This document shows positions 8,334-17,465 of a DNA stretch of 64,000 bases, in pieces; position 1 is the first letter of the stretch, and the number at the start of each line of letters is the position of its first letter. The stretch is taken from assembly GCF_001983165.1 (NCBI RefSeq), contig NZ_MNPU01000031.1:1-64000 (forward strand), in the 5' to 3' direction. The position numbers and the translations under genes are program-made. Origin of the DNA: Pseudomonas gessardii (lineage in GTDB: Bacteria > Pseudomonadota > Gammaproteobacteria > Pseudomonadales > Pseudomonadaceae). The notes under the pieces were generated by a model. The model did no database searches, was not told where the DNA came from, and saw only the letters and a program-made list of their open reading frames with translations.

Positions 8334-9977
8334 TCAGGTTTTGGAGGCCCAGGCACTGATTGCGCTGCTTAACGGTTTAAAGGCATTCCCCAAACCACTG
8401 GTGAACACAGGAAGAAGGGTTTTCACGGAACCTTCGCCAATGAGCTTGTCTGCCCCAGGGCGCCTGTGGATATAGCTGTCTATGCCAATGCCGAGTTGCG
8501 CGGTGCCCACCGCTGTGCTTGTGGCCGTCAGGGCAATGCCCAGCGGCGGGAAAGCGATTCCGAGTGGGGCTAAAAGAAGTAGCCCATATTTTGCCCAGTT
8601 CAAGTACTTGAACGCAGTCTTTGCGTTGACGTCGCGATTGAGGACGAATTGAAAACGAGTGGCGCTTTTCAGGTCTACCTCGGTGCGATGCTGGAGTTCC
8701 TCGAATGGACCTCCCTGGACAACCTGGCCATTGAATAGGCCACCCTCGTCAAAATAACCGAGCTTTTCTTGCGTGGAGGCAGGAAGGTCACCGTTAAGTA
8801 CATTGCGGGTGTTGTCTACGAGTGCATCAATGCCTTTAGACAGGAATTCATTACCGAGGTCTTCGGGGCGGAAGTAAAGTTTGAAACTCTCGACGAATTG
8901 CGGATCTTTCATTTGCTCGGCCAGCCATTTATTCATTTCTTTCTTGGAGTCGAAGCCTTTCAACGGAGACGCCTGGCCAGGTAGATACAACAAGACCCGG
9001 CCCGTGGTCTTATCCTGGGTGTAAAAAGCGCGCATGGGGAAACCTTTGAACGTGAGGAATTTGGTTTCCAGATTCGGGTCAGCCTTGTAGGGCTGTGTCA
9101 GGTCATTTTGATTAAGGGATAGGTAACTTTTGTCGGCCGGCATGCCCGTGACACCCATGGCAATCTGGCGATCGTTTTCGGTAAGAGACTTGTCATGGTG
9201 TTGAACGTGTGACGCTTTCAAAAACGCACCTCTCGCCGCTTCGGAGTAGGCATGGCGGGAGTTGCCGTTCCAGTAATTGTTAAGGTACTGGTCATAAGGG
9301 GATTTATAACTGTTATCCCATACCATCTGTTTGAACTCAGTTGCCGGGATATCGACTCTGTTGCTCGCATCATAGGTATTCGCAGACCCCTGCTGCGGCT
9401 CCGTGTAAATCCCTTGAAAGTGGCTGGTGAACCCCGTCTCATTTGGGCGCGGGAACCTACCAAAGGCGTCAGGCTTATCTGTATGTTTTGAACTTTTCCT
9501 TATTTCAAAAGGGCCGTCCTCTTTTGAACGTATCGCCCCGTGGAAGTCAGGCTCTTCCTGCTGGTTGAGCCTCGCTGCCTGAGTCAGGGATATTTTTTGA
9601 ACAATGACCCCGCTGTAAGGTGGGGTATTGGTGCGGTGATCATACTGAATGCTCACTAAGTAGGTGTTATCGGGGTCAATATCTTTACCGAACTTTTCCT
9701 TTATCTGACGCTTTACTTCCATGGATGTAATTTCATCTGCCGTCTTGGGCTGCTTGTACTGGCTGATGAGTTGTTCGACGGCCTTGTTGCTGGATAGGGG
9801 CGCTTTGAAATAGGGCACCGGAAAGTGCGGCGTGGAGGCAACGGGGGCATTGTCCGAACTTGATCGTGCAGTGGGCTGGAAGAAAGAGCCACGGTTCCCA
9901 CCGGGTGGGACGTTAAGGGCGGAAGAGTGTACGTTCAATTGAGCCTCGTTGAGTGGTAATAGGGCCTTTATGGGCAT
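8334..9977 (-). CDS. Stand-alone DUF6543 (dermonecrotic-toxin-type) protein
   Basis: 547 residues. The order of features matches the dermonecrotic toxin N-terminal region (DUF6543) of Pseudomonas: a Pro/Ser-rich start, a long central alpha-beta region, an EELQHRTEVDLKSATRFQF stretch, then a hydrophobic hairpin (about 463-500) rich in Gly, Leu and Thr. In typical family members this region is followed by more than a thousand further residues, whereas here the reading frame ends about 45 residues after the hairpin. It could be a complete short effector, the stub of a truncated toxin gene, or an immunity-like relative. GC content is visibly lower than in flanking genes, suggesting acquisition. 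The family call is from memory of the domain and was not searched. Confidence 0.55.
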   Translation of the reverse strand: MPIKALLPLNEAQLNVHSSALNVPPGGNRGSFFQPTARSSSDNAPVASTPHFPVPYFKAPLSSNKAVEQLISQYKQPKTADEITSMEVKRQIKEKFGKDIDPDNTYLVSIQYDHRTNTPPYSGVIVQKISLTQAARLNQQEEPDFHGAIRSKEDGPFEIRKSSKHTDKPDAFGRFPRPNETGFTSHFQGIYTEPQQGSANTYDASNRVDIPATEFKQMVWDNSYKSPYDQYLNNYWNGNSRHAYSEAARGAFLKASHVQHHDKSLTENDRQIAMGVTGMPADKSYLSLNQNDLTQPYKADPNLETKFLTFKGFPMRAFYTQDKTTGRVLLYLPGQASPLKGFDSKKEMNKWLAEQMKDPQFVESFKLYFRPEDLGNEFLSKGIDALVDNTRNVLNGDLPASTQEKLGYFDEGGLFNGQVVQGGPFEELQHRTEVDLKSATRFQFVLNRDVNAKTAFKYLNWAKYGLLLLAPLGIAFPPLGIALTATSTAVGTAQLGIGIDSYIHRRPGADKLIGEGSVKTLLPVFTSGLGNAFKPLSSAISAWASKT

Positions 9978-10465
9978 GACTGCCTACGCACACTAAGTGA
10001 CTGAATTTTGAAATACGGTTCCTGCGTGGAGCTGGGAATTAGATTGTACGAGTGTATGAATATTTACCTGTCAGCACTCTCGCCGTGCCTGCATGGCCGC
10101 CCACTTTCAATCGCTAGCCACCCCTTGACTGGCGGGATGGGTTGCTCTTGGTGCAACCGCCCATTGCCGGGTGTTGACCGAATATGTCGCAGTGCAGTAA
10201 GCAGCCTGCTCGCCGCACTCGTTAAGCTGCGCAACGGGTGTACCTTTTACGTGACTCTGGCCTGCCCGTCGTGTCGTCATCCGCCGGTGGTGCATCCAGT
10301 GGACGTCGAATGTGACCTCAGGGTCTTGTCCAGCTTCACCCACCTGTCACCCTGATTCGTCTATGGTGCTTATCATCAGCACCTGCGAACAGACATGACG
10401 GCCTCCCCATCAGGGGACAACACGCGACGCTTCCATCAATAACAAGCCCAAGCGGAGTACCACAG
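9978..10465. other. Intergenic region upstream of gdhB
   Basis: About 490 bases between the divergent DUF6543 gene and gdhB. Short open frames occur on both strands, but they have no ribosome sites, no recognisable family and overlap one another, so I call no gene. The gdhB ribosome site (GCGGAG) lies 12 bases before its ATG. The 10130-10350 part has coding-like GC and could be a decayed gene fragment, but I cannot identify it. Confidence 0.5.
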
Positions 10466-13400
10466 ATGGCGTTCTTCACCGCAGCCAGCAAAGCCGACTT
10501 CCAGCATCAACTGCAAGCGGCACTGGCGCAGCACATCAGTGAACAGGCACTGCCACAAGTGGCGCTGTTCGCTGAACAATTCTTCGGCATCATTTCCCTG
10601 GACGAGCTGACCCAGCGTCGCATGTCCGACCTGGCCGGTTGCTCCCTGTCTGCCTGGCGCCTGCTTGAGCGCTTTGATCACACCCAGCCGCAAGTGCGGG
10701 TCTACAACCCCGATTACGAACGCCACGGCTGGCAATCGACCCACACTGCGGTCGAAGTCTTGCACCATGACTTGCCGTTCCTCGTGGATTCGGTGCGCAC
10801 CGAGCTGAACCGTCGCGGTTACAGCATCCATACCCTGCAAACCACCGTACTCAGCGTGCGTCGTGGCAAGAAGGGCGAGTTGCTGGAAATCCTGCCTAAA
10901 GGCACCCAGGGCGAAGACGTCCTGCAAGAATCGCTGATGTACCTGGAAATCGACCGCTGCGCCAACGCCGCCGAGCTCAATGTGCTGAGCAAGGAATTGG
11001 AGCAGGTCCTGGGCGAAGTGCGCGTGGCCGTGGCGGATTTCGAGCCGATGAAAGCCAAGGTCCAGGAACTGCTGGCCGGTATCGACAGCAGCCCGTTTGC
11101 CATCGAAGGCGAAGAAAAGGCCGAGATCAAGAGCTTCCTGGAATGGTTGGTGGGCAACCACTTCACCTTCCTCGGCTACGAAGAGTTTGTGGTGCGTGAC
11201 GAGCAGGACGGCGGTCATCTGGAATATGACGCCAATTCCTTCCTCGGCCTGACCAAGCTGCTGCGCGCCGGCCTCACCGCTGAAGACCTGCGCATCGAAG
11301 ACTACGCCGTGGCCTACCTGCGCGAGCCGACGGTCTTGTCGTTCGCCAAGGCCGCGCACCCAAGCCGTGTGCACCGTCCGGCTTACCCGGACTACGTATC
11401 GATCCGCCAGATCGATGAGCACGGCAAGGTCATCAAGGAATGCCGCTTCATGGGCCTCTACACCTCCTCGGTGTACGGCGAAAGCGTGCGGGTGATTCCT
11501 TATATCCGCCGCAAGGTCGCGGAAATCGAGCGCCGCTCGGGCTTCCAGGCCAAGGCGCACCTGGGCAAGGAACTGGCCCAGGTGGTGGAAGTGCTGCCCC
11601 GCGATGACCTGTTCCAGACCCCGGTGGACGAACTGTTCAGCACCGTGATGTCGATCGTGCAGATCCAGGAACGCAACAAGATCCGCGTATTCCTGCGCAA
11701 GGACCCGTACGGCCGCTTCTGCTACTGCCTGGCCTACGTACCGCGCGATATCTACTCCACCGAAGTGCGCCAGAAGATCCAGCAAGTGCTGATGGATCGC
11801 CTGAAGGCCTCGGACTGCGAGTTCTGGACCTTCTTCTCCGAATCCGTGCTGGCCCGTGTGCAGCTGATTCTGCGGGTTGACCCGAAGAACCGCCTGGACA
11901 TCGACCCGCTGCTGCTGGAAAGGGAAGTGATCCAGGCCTGCCGCAGCTGGCAGGACGACTACGCGAGCCTGGTGGTCGAGAGCTTCGGCGAAGCCCACGG
12001 CACCAATGTGCTGGCGGACTTCCCCAAAGGCTTCCCCGCCGGCTACCGCGAGCGCTTCGCCGCGCATTCGGCGGTGGTCGACATGCAGCACCTGCTCAAC
12101 CTCACCGAAGCCAAGCCGCTGGTGATGAGCTTCTACCAGCCTTTGGGCCATGTGACCGGCCAGCAGGAATTGCACTGCAAGCTGTATCACGCCGACACCC
12201 CGCTGGCGCTGTCGGATGTGCTGCCGATCCTGGAAAACCTTGGCCTGCGCGTGCTCGGTGAGTTCCCGTATCGCCTGCGCCACGCCAATGGCCGAGAGTT
12301 CTGGATCCACGACTTTGCGTTCACCGCCGCCGAAGGCCTGAACCTCGATATCCAGCAGCTCAACGACACCCTGCAGGACGCGTTTGTGCATATCGTCAAC
12401 GGCGATGCCGAGAACGATGCCTTCAACCGCCTGGTGCTGACCGCCGGCCTGCCATGGCGTGACGTGGCGCTGCTGCGGGCCTACGCCCGTTACCTCAAGC
12501 AGATCCGCCTGGGCTTCGACCTGGGGTATATCGCCAGCACCCTGAACAACCACACCGACATCGCCCGCGAGTTGACCCGGTTGTTCAAGACCCGCTTCTA
12601 CCTGGCGCGCAAGCTCACCAGCGACGACCTGGAAGACAAGCAGCAACGCCTGGAGCAAGCGATCCTCACGGCCCTGGACGATGTGCAGGTGCTTAACGAA
12701 GACCGGATCCTGCGGCGCTACCTGGACCTGATCAAGGCCACCCTGCGCACCAACTTCTACCAGGCCGATGCCAACGGCCAGCACAAGTCGTACTTCAGCT
12801 TCAAGTTCAACCCCCACGCCATTCCAGAATTGCCCAAGCCCGTGCCGAAGTTTGAAATCTTCGTCTACTCGCCGCGGGTCGAAGGCGTGCATCTGCGCTT
12901 TGGCAACGTCGCGCGCGGCGGCCTGCGCTGGTCTGACCGTGAAGAAGACTTCCGCACCGAAGTGCTGGGCCTGGTAAAAGCCCAGCAAGTGAAGAACTCG
13001 GTGATCGTGCCGGTGGGCGCCAAGGGCGGCTTCCTGCCGCGTCGCCTGCCATTGGGTGGCAGCCGGGACGAGATCGCGGCCGAGGGCATTGCCTGCTACC
13101 GCATCTTCATTTCCGGCCTGTTGGACATTACCGACAACCTGAAGGACGGCGCCCTGGTGCCACCGTTGAACGTGGTGCGCCACGACAACGATGACCCGTA
13201 CCTGGTCGTGGCGGCCGACAAAGGCACCGCGACCTTCTCCGATATCGCCAACGGCATCGCCATCGACTACGGCTTCTGGCTGGGCGATGCGTTTGCCTCC
13301 GGTGGTTCGGCCGGTTACGACCACAAGAAGATGGGCATCACCGCCAAGGGCGCGTGGGTCGGGGTGCAGCGTCACTTCCGTGAACGCGGCATCAACGTGC

Positions 13401-15325
13401 AGCAAGACAGCATCACCGTGGTCGGCGTCGGCGACATGGCCGGCGACGTGTTCGGCAACGGCTTGCTCATGTCCGACAAGCTGCAACTGGTTGCGGCCTT
13501 CAACCACCTGCATATCTTTATCGATCCCAACCCGAACCCGGCCACCAGCTTTATCGAGCGCAAGCGCATGTTCGAGCTGCCGCGTTCGGCCTGGTCGGAC
13601 TACGACACCAGCATCATGTCCGAAGGCGGCGGTATCTTCTCGCGCAGCGCCAAAAGCATTGCCATCTCGCCACAGATGAAAGAGCGCTTCGACATCCAGG
13701 CCGACAAGCTGACCCCGACCGAGCTGCTCAACGCCTTGCTCAAGGCGCCGGTGGACCTGTTGTGGAACGGCGGTATTGGCACCTACGTCAAGGCCAGCAC
13801 CGAAAGCCACGCCGATGTGGGCGACAAGGCCAACGACGCGCTGCGCGTCAACGGCAACGAGTTGCGCTGCAAAGTCGTGGGCGAGGGCGGTAACCTGGGC
13901 ATGACCCAGCTGGGTCGTGTGGAATTCGGCCTCAATGGCGGCGGTTCCAACACCGACTTTATCGACAACGCCGGTGGCGTGGACTGTTCCGACCACGAAG
14001 TGAACATCAAGATCCTGCTCAACGAAGTGGTGCAGGCCGGCGACATGACCGACAAGCAGCGCAACCAGTTGCTGGCGAGCATGACCGACGAAGTCGGCAG
14101 CCTGGTGTTGGGCAACAACTACAAGCAGACCCAGGCCCTGTCCCTGGCCGCGCGCAAAGCCTACGAGCGTGCGGCCGAGTACAAGCGCCTGATGAGCGAC
14201 CTGGAAGGCCGTGGCAAGCTGGACCGCGCCATTGAGTACCTGCCGACCGAGGAGCATCTCGTCGAGCGCGCCGCGACCGGCAAGGGCCTGACCCGCCCGG
14301 AACTGTCGGTGCTGATCTCCTACAGCAAGATCGACCTCAAGGAAGCCTTGCTCAAGTCCCTGGTGCCGGATGACGACTACCTGACCCGTGACATGGAGAC
14401 CGCGTTCCCACCGAGCCTGGTAGCCAAGTTCTCCGAGGCCATGCGTCGCCACCGCCTCAAGCGCGAGATCGTCAGCACCCAGATCGCCAACGACCTGGTC
14501 AACCACATGGGCATCACCTTCGTGCAACGCCTCAAAGAGTCGACGGGCATGAGCCCGGCGAACGTGGCGGGCGCCTATGTGATCGTGCGCGACATCTTCC
14601 ATCTCCCGCACTGGTTCCGTCAGATCGAAGCCCTGGATCACCAGGTCTCGGCTGAGGTGCAACTGGCGCTGATGGACGAGCTGATGCGCCTGGGCCGTCG
14701 GGCTACCCGCTGGTTCCTGCGCAGCCGTCGCAACGAGCAGGATGCTGCCCGTGACGTCGCGCACTTCGGTCCGCACCTGGCGGCGTTGGGCCTCAAGCTC
14801 GACGAACTGCTGGAAGGCCCGACCCGCGAAGGCTGGCAGAACCGCTACCAGGCCTATGTCGAAGCCGGTGTGCCGGAGTTGCTGGCGCGCATGGTTGCCG
14901 GCACCACCCACCTGTACACCTTGCTGCCGATCATCGAGGCCGCCGACGTGACCGGGCAGAGCGCTGCGGATGTGGCCAAGGCCTACTTCGCCGTGGGCAG
15001 CGCCCTGGACTTGCCGTGGTACCTGCAGCAGATCAGCGATCTGCCGGTGGGCAACAACTGGCAGGCCCAGGCCCGCGAAGCCTTCCGCGATGACGTGGAC
15101 TGGCAGCAACGGGCGATCACCATCAAGGTTCTGCAAATGGCCGATGCGCCAGAAGACATGGAAGCCCGCGTGGCCCTGTGGCTTGAGCAGAATGCGAGCA
15201 TGGTCGAGCGCTGGCGCGCGATGATGGTAGAAATCCGTGCCGCGGTGGGTACGGACTACGCCATGTACGCGGTGGCCAACCGTGAACTGCTGGACCTGGC
15301 TATGAGCGGGCAAGTGGTGCTGTAA
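10466..15325 (+). CDS. gdhB: NAD-specific glutamate dehydrogenase, large (180-kDa) type
   Basis: Oxidatively deaminates glutamate to 2-oxoglutarate and ammonia using NAD+, a catabolic reaction in pseudomonads growing on arginine or glutamate. The length, 1619 residues, is that of the large GDH family. The long N-terminal region holds ACT-like regulatory segments (for example VEVLHHDLPFLVDSVRTEL near 95). The catalytic core includes VPVGAKGGF near residue 850 with the conserved lysine, and the nucleotide-binding loop VVGVGDMAGDVFGNG near 985. A long C-terminal helical region follows. In P. aeruginosa the homologous enzyme is allosterically controlled by arginine; that is family knowledge. The gene stands alone, with a strong terminator 23 bases downstream. 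Confidence 0.95.
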   Translation: MAFFTAASKADFQHQLQAALAQHISEQALPQVALFAEQFFGIISLDELTQRRMSDLAGCSLSAWRLLERFDHTQPQVRVYNPDYERHGWQSTHTAVEVLHHDLPFLVDSVRTELNRRGYSIHTLQTTVLSVRRGKKGELLEILPKGTQGEDVLQESLMYLEIDRCANAAELNVLSKELEQVLGEVRVAVADFEPMKAKVQELLAGIDSSPFAIEGEEKAEIKSFLEWLVGNHFTFLGYEEFVVRDEQDGGHLEYDANSFLGLTKLLRAGLTAEDLRIEDYAVAYLREPTVLSFAKAAHPSRVHRPAYPDYVSIRQIDEHGKVIKECRFMGLYTSSVYGESVRVIPYIRRKVAEIERRSGFQAKAHLGKELAQVVEVLPRDDLFQTPVDELFSTVMSIVQIQERNKIRVFLRKDPYGRFCYCLAYVPRDIYSTEVRQKIQQVLMDRLKASDCEFWTFFSESVLARVQLILRVDPKNRLDIDPLLLEREVIQACRSWQDDYASLVVESFGEAHGTNVLADFPKGFPAGYRERFAAHSAVVDMQHLLNLTEAKPLVMSFYQPLGHVTGQQELHCKLYHADTPLALSDVLPILENLGLRVLGEFPYRLRHANGREFWIHDFAFTAAEGLNLDIQQLNDTLQDAFVHIVNGDAENDAFNRLVLTAGLPWRDVALLRAYARYLKQIRLGFDLGYIASTLNNHTDIARELTRLFKTRFYLARKLTSDDLEDKQQRLEQAILTALDDVQVLNEDRILRRYLDLIKATLRTNFYQADANGQHKSYFSFKFNPHAIPELPKPVPKFEIFVYSPRVEGVHLRFGNVARGGLRWSDREEDFRTEVLGLVKAQQVKNSVIVPVGAKGGFLPRRLPLGGSRDEIAAEGIACYRIFISGLLDITDNLKDGALVPPLNVVRHDNDDPYLVVAADKGTATFSDIANGIAIDYGFWLGDAFASGGSAGYDHKKMGITAKGAWVGVQRHFRERGINVQQDSITVVGVGDMAGDVFGNGLLMSDKLQLVAAFNHLHIFIDPNPNPATSFIERKRMFELPRSAWSDYDTSIMSEGGGIFSRSAKSIAISPQMKERFDIQADKLTPTELLNALLKAPVDLLWNGGIGTYVKASTESHADVGDKANDALRVNGNELRCKVVGEGGNLGMTQLGRVEFGLNGGGSNTDFIDNAGGVDCSDHEVNIKILLNEVVQAGDMTDKQRNQLLASMTDEVGSLVLGNNYKQTQALSLAARKAYERAAEYKRLMSDLEGRGKLDRAIEYLPTEEHLVERAATGKGLTRPELSVLISYSKIDLKEALLKSLVPDDDYLTRDMETAFPPSLVAKFSEAMRRHRLKREIVSTQIANDLVNHMGITFVQRLKESTGMSPANVAGAYVIVRDIFHLPHWFRQIEALDHQVSAEVQLALMDELMRLGRRATRWFLRSRRNEQDAARDVAHFGPHLAALGLKLDELLEGPTREGWQNRYQAYVEAGVPELLARMVAGTTHLYTLLPIIEAADVTGQSAADVAKAYFAVGSALDLPWYLQQISDLPVGNNWQAQAREAFRDDVDWQQRAITIKVLQMADAPEDMEARVALWLEQNASMVERWRAMMVEIRAAVGTDYAMYAVANRELLDLAMSGQVVL

Positions 15326-15347
15326 TCGGCGGCTAGCGCGTTAAAAC

Positions 15348-15380
15348 AAAGCCCCGTCTCGCGAGAGACGGGGCTTTTTT
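15348..15380 (+). terminator. Rho-independent terminator of gdhB
   Basis: AAAGCCCCGTCTC and GAGACGGGGCTTT form a 13-bp stem with a 3-4 base loop, followed by a T run. It begins 23 bases after the gdhB stop codon. Confidence 0.93.
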
Positions 15381-15434
15381 GTGGGTTCGGAACAAGGTGG
15401 GGCGTATGCAAAATTTGCTGCGCCGGCCGCCCAC

Positions 15435-15974
15435 TGTGGTGGGGCCAAAATTCTCTGCCCCAGTGAGGTCCCCTGTGGGAGCGGGCTTGCTCGCGATAGC
15501 GCCAGCCCAGTCATTGTTGCTGGCGGCTGACCCACCGCTATCGCAGGCAAGCCAGCTCCCACATTTGATCTGTGGTGGGGCCAAAATTCTCTGCCCCAGT
15601 GAGATCCCTGTGGGAGCGGGCTTGCCCGCGATAGCGCCAGCCCAGCCAACATTTCTGGCGGCTGACCCACCGCCATCGCAGGCAAGCCAGCTCCCACATT
15701 TGATCTGTGGTGGGGCCAAAATTCTCTGCCCCAGTGAGATCCCCTGTGGGAGCTGGCTTGCCCGCGATAGCGGCAGTCCAGTCACTGTTGCTGGCGGCTG
15801 ACCCAGCGCCATCGCAGGCAAGCCAGCTCCCACATTTGATCTGTGGTGGGGCCAAAATTCTCTGCCCCAGTGAGATCCCCTGTGGGAGCGGGCTTGCTCG
15901 CGATAGCGGCAGTCCCGTCACTGTTTCTGGCGGCTGACCCTGCGCCATCGCAGGCAAGCCAGCTCCCACATTTT
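15435..15974. repeat. Tandem array of four REPIN-plus-linker units
   Basis: Four direct repeats begin at 15435, 15571, 15706 and 15842, a period of 135-136 bp. Each contains a linker (GTGGGGCCAAAATTCTCTGC) followed by a REPIN whose arms are GTGGGAGCGGGCTTG and CAAGCCAGCTCCCAC. Units differ only by scattered substitutions. Open frames through it (repeating GAGLPAIA-type peptides) are artefacts. It lies between gdhB and the convergent regulator gene. Confidence 0.93.
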
Positions 15975-15987
15975 AATCTCTATGGGC

Positions 15988-16665
15988 TTACGCGAGTTTT
16001 GCTTGCAGATGATCCAGATGCCGGGTCATCAAGCATGCTGCCGTACCCGCATCCCGTCGCTCCACCGCTTCGACAATCTCTGCCTGCTCAAGCCAGGCGC
16101 CGGTGAACGCCCCTTGTCGGGCAATGACCAGCGAGGTCAACGGCACCAGGCTATTGAGAAACTGCGCCAATGGCCGGTTGCCCGCAAGGGTCGCCAGCAA
16201 CAGATGAAACTCGCCACATAGGCGAATGGCCGCACCTTGCTGGCCCTGCTCGACGCTCGCCCGCTGGCGGGCCAGCAGCTCACGCAAACGCCGCACCTGC
16301 CCGGGGGTGGCCTGTACGCACGCCAATTGCACCACGCTCACTTCCATCAAGCGCCGCGCCTCCAGGATATGTTGCACCTGCTCGGCATCCGGTGCCGCCA
16401 CCTGGGCGCGCAGGTTGGGGCGCAGGATGATCACCTGCTGCTCGGCCAGGCGCGCCAGGACCCGGCGCAGCACACTGCGGCTGACGCCAAACGCTTGGGC
16501 CAGGCCTTCTTCGGTAAAGCGGCTGGTGGGCACGATGCGTTGTTCGAGGATGGCATCGAACAGCCGTGGGTAAAGGTCGTCCACCGACGGCCGCTTGCCG
16601 GGCACCAGGCGCATGGCGGGCGGGGCGGTGACAACGATAGGGCGTTGCAGGGCGTGAGCGCTCAT
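15988..16665 (-). CDS. GntR-family transcriptional regulator (FCD domain)
   Basis: 225 residues: a winged helix-turn-helix (about 28-92, with LAQAFGVSRSVLRRVLARL as recognition region) and an all-helical FCD ligand-binding domain (about 105-220). FCD domains usually bind a metal and a small carboxylate. The ribosome site TGGAGA precedes the ATG. It lies 15 bases downstream of a second FCD regulator on the same strand and downstream of a dicarboxylate-type transporter, so a carboxylic acid effector is likely but unidentified. Confidence 0.85.
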   Translation of the reverse strand: MSAHALQRPIVVTAPPAMRLVPGKRPSVDDLYPRLFDAILEQRIVPTSRFTEEGLAQAFGVSRSVLRRVLARLAEQQVIILRPNLRAQVAAPDAEQVQHILEARRLMEVSVVQLACVQATPGQVRRLRELLARQRASVEQGQQGAAIRLCGEFHLLLATLAGNRPLAQFLNSLVPLTSLVIARQGAFTGAWLEQAEIVEAVERRDAGTAACLMTRHLDHLQAKLA

Positions 16666-16680
16666 GGCCGGTCTCCAGGG

Positions 16681-17382
16681 TCAGTTGCCGAGATGGTCGT
16701 CGGGAATGTTCAGGGCCGTGCCCATGCGCTGGCCTTCGTTGAGGATATGGCGGCGCATTTCGGCGCTGGCCAGGGCGCTGTTCTTATTGCGGATCGCGCG
16801 CACCACGGCTTCGTTTTCCTGCAGGCGCTCGGCCAGGTGTTCGGGGGAGTTGCGCAACACCTGGGCGCTTTGCTTGAGGGCATTGCTGGTCTGCTGCACC
16901 ACGTTCTGGAAGATCGGGTTGGAGGTCAGGGCGAACAGTTCTTCGTGGAAGGCGATGTAGGCGTTCATCCCCGCCTCACTGTCGTGGGCCTCCAGGGCTT
17001 CGCGCATGTCCATCAGGGTCAGGCGCAGTTGGCCGATCTCTTTGCTGGTGATGGACTGGGCCACCAGGCCGACGATAAACGGCTCCAGGGTGTAGCGCAG
17101 TTGCAGGATATCGGCGAGGCTGGCATCGGCCACGGCGTCATGGGCCTGGGGTTCGTTGACGTGGGTCTCCAGCACGACCACGCCTTTGCCGGGCATCGAG
17201 CGCACCAGGCCGAGGGTTTCCAGGACGATCACCGCTTCACGCAGGCTGGGGCGGCTGATGCCCAGTTGTTCCGCCAGTTCGCGCTGGCCGGGCAGCATTT
17301 CGCCACGCCGCCATTGACCTCGGGCCAGGGCGGCGCGCAGTTTTTCTACGACTGAATTGACGACGGTTGAGGTGCTGATCAC
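16681..17382 (-). CDS. GntR-family transcriptional regulator (FadR/FCD type)
   Basis: 233 residues. The N-terminal winged helix (about 8-72) contains LPGQRELAEQLGISRPSLRE, typical of FadR-type GntR regulators, followed by an FCD domain from about 85 to 215. The start is a GTG: it is the only in-frame start with a good ribosome site (AAGGAG, 9 bases upstream). With the DctA-like gene transcribed from 83 bases upstream on the same strand, it is the likely local regulator of that transporter, and operator-like CTTACC/GGTAAG palindromes lie in the transporter promoter. Confidence 0.87.
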   Translation of the reverse strand: MISTSTVVNSVVEKLRAALARGQWRRGEMLPGQRELAEQLGISRPSLREAVIVLETLGLVRSMPGKGVVVLETHVNEPQAHDAVADASLADILQLRYTLEPFIVGLVAQSITSKEIGQLRLTLMDMREALEAHDSEAGMNAYIAFHEELFALTSNPIFQNVVQQTSNALKQSAQVLRNSPEHLAERLQENEAVVRAIRNKNSALASAEMRRHILNEGQRMGTALNIPDDHLGN

Positions 17383-17421
17383 GCCGTGGACTCCTTACTT
17401 TATTGAAACTGGCGATGCTTA

Positions 17422-17449
17422 AATGTGGGAGCAAGCCCACTCCCACATT
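17422..17449. terminator. Short perfect hairpin between transporter and regulator
   Basis: AATGTGGGAG and CTCCCACATT pair around an 8-base loop. The same 28-base palindrome recurs at 41256-41283. The sequence is that of a REP stem shortened to a minimal hairpin. It may attenuate transcription from the transporter into the regulator genes. Confidence 0.55.
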
Positions 17450-17465
17450 CTATTTGTGTTGCTGC

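Noticed and set aside
10008..10355. A 115-residue protein upstream of gdhB
   Set aside because: No ribosome site, overlapped by a frame on the other strand, no recognisable family; start codon context poor.
10436..15313. A 1625-codon open frame on the minus strand
   Set aside because: It is the antisense shadow of gdhB in high-GC DNA; low-complexity His/Gln/Val-rich composition and no family features.
15333..15969. Repeating open frames with GAGLPAMA-type peptides
   Set aside because: They are translations of REPIN units and end with the repeat.
15435..15974. CRISPR array
   Set aside because: The period is about 135 bp, the units are nearly identical throughout with no unique spacers, and no cas gene is present.
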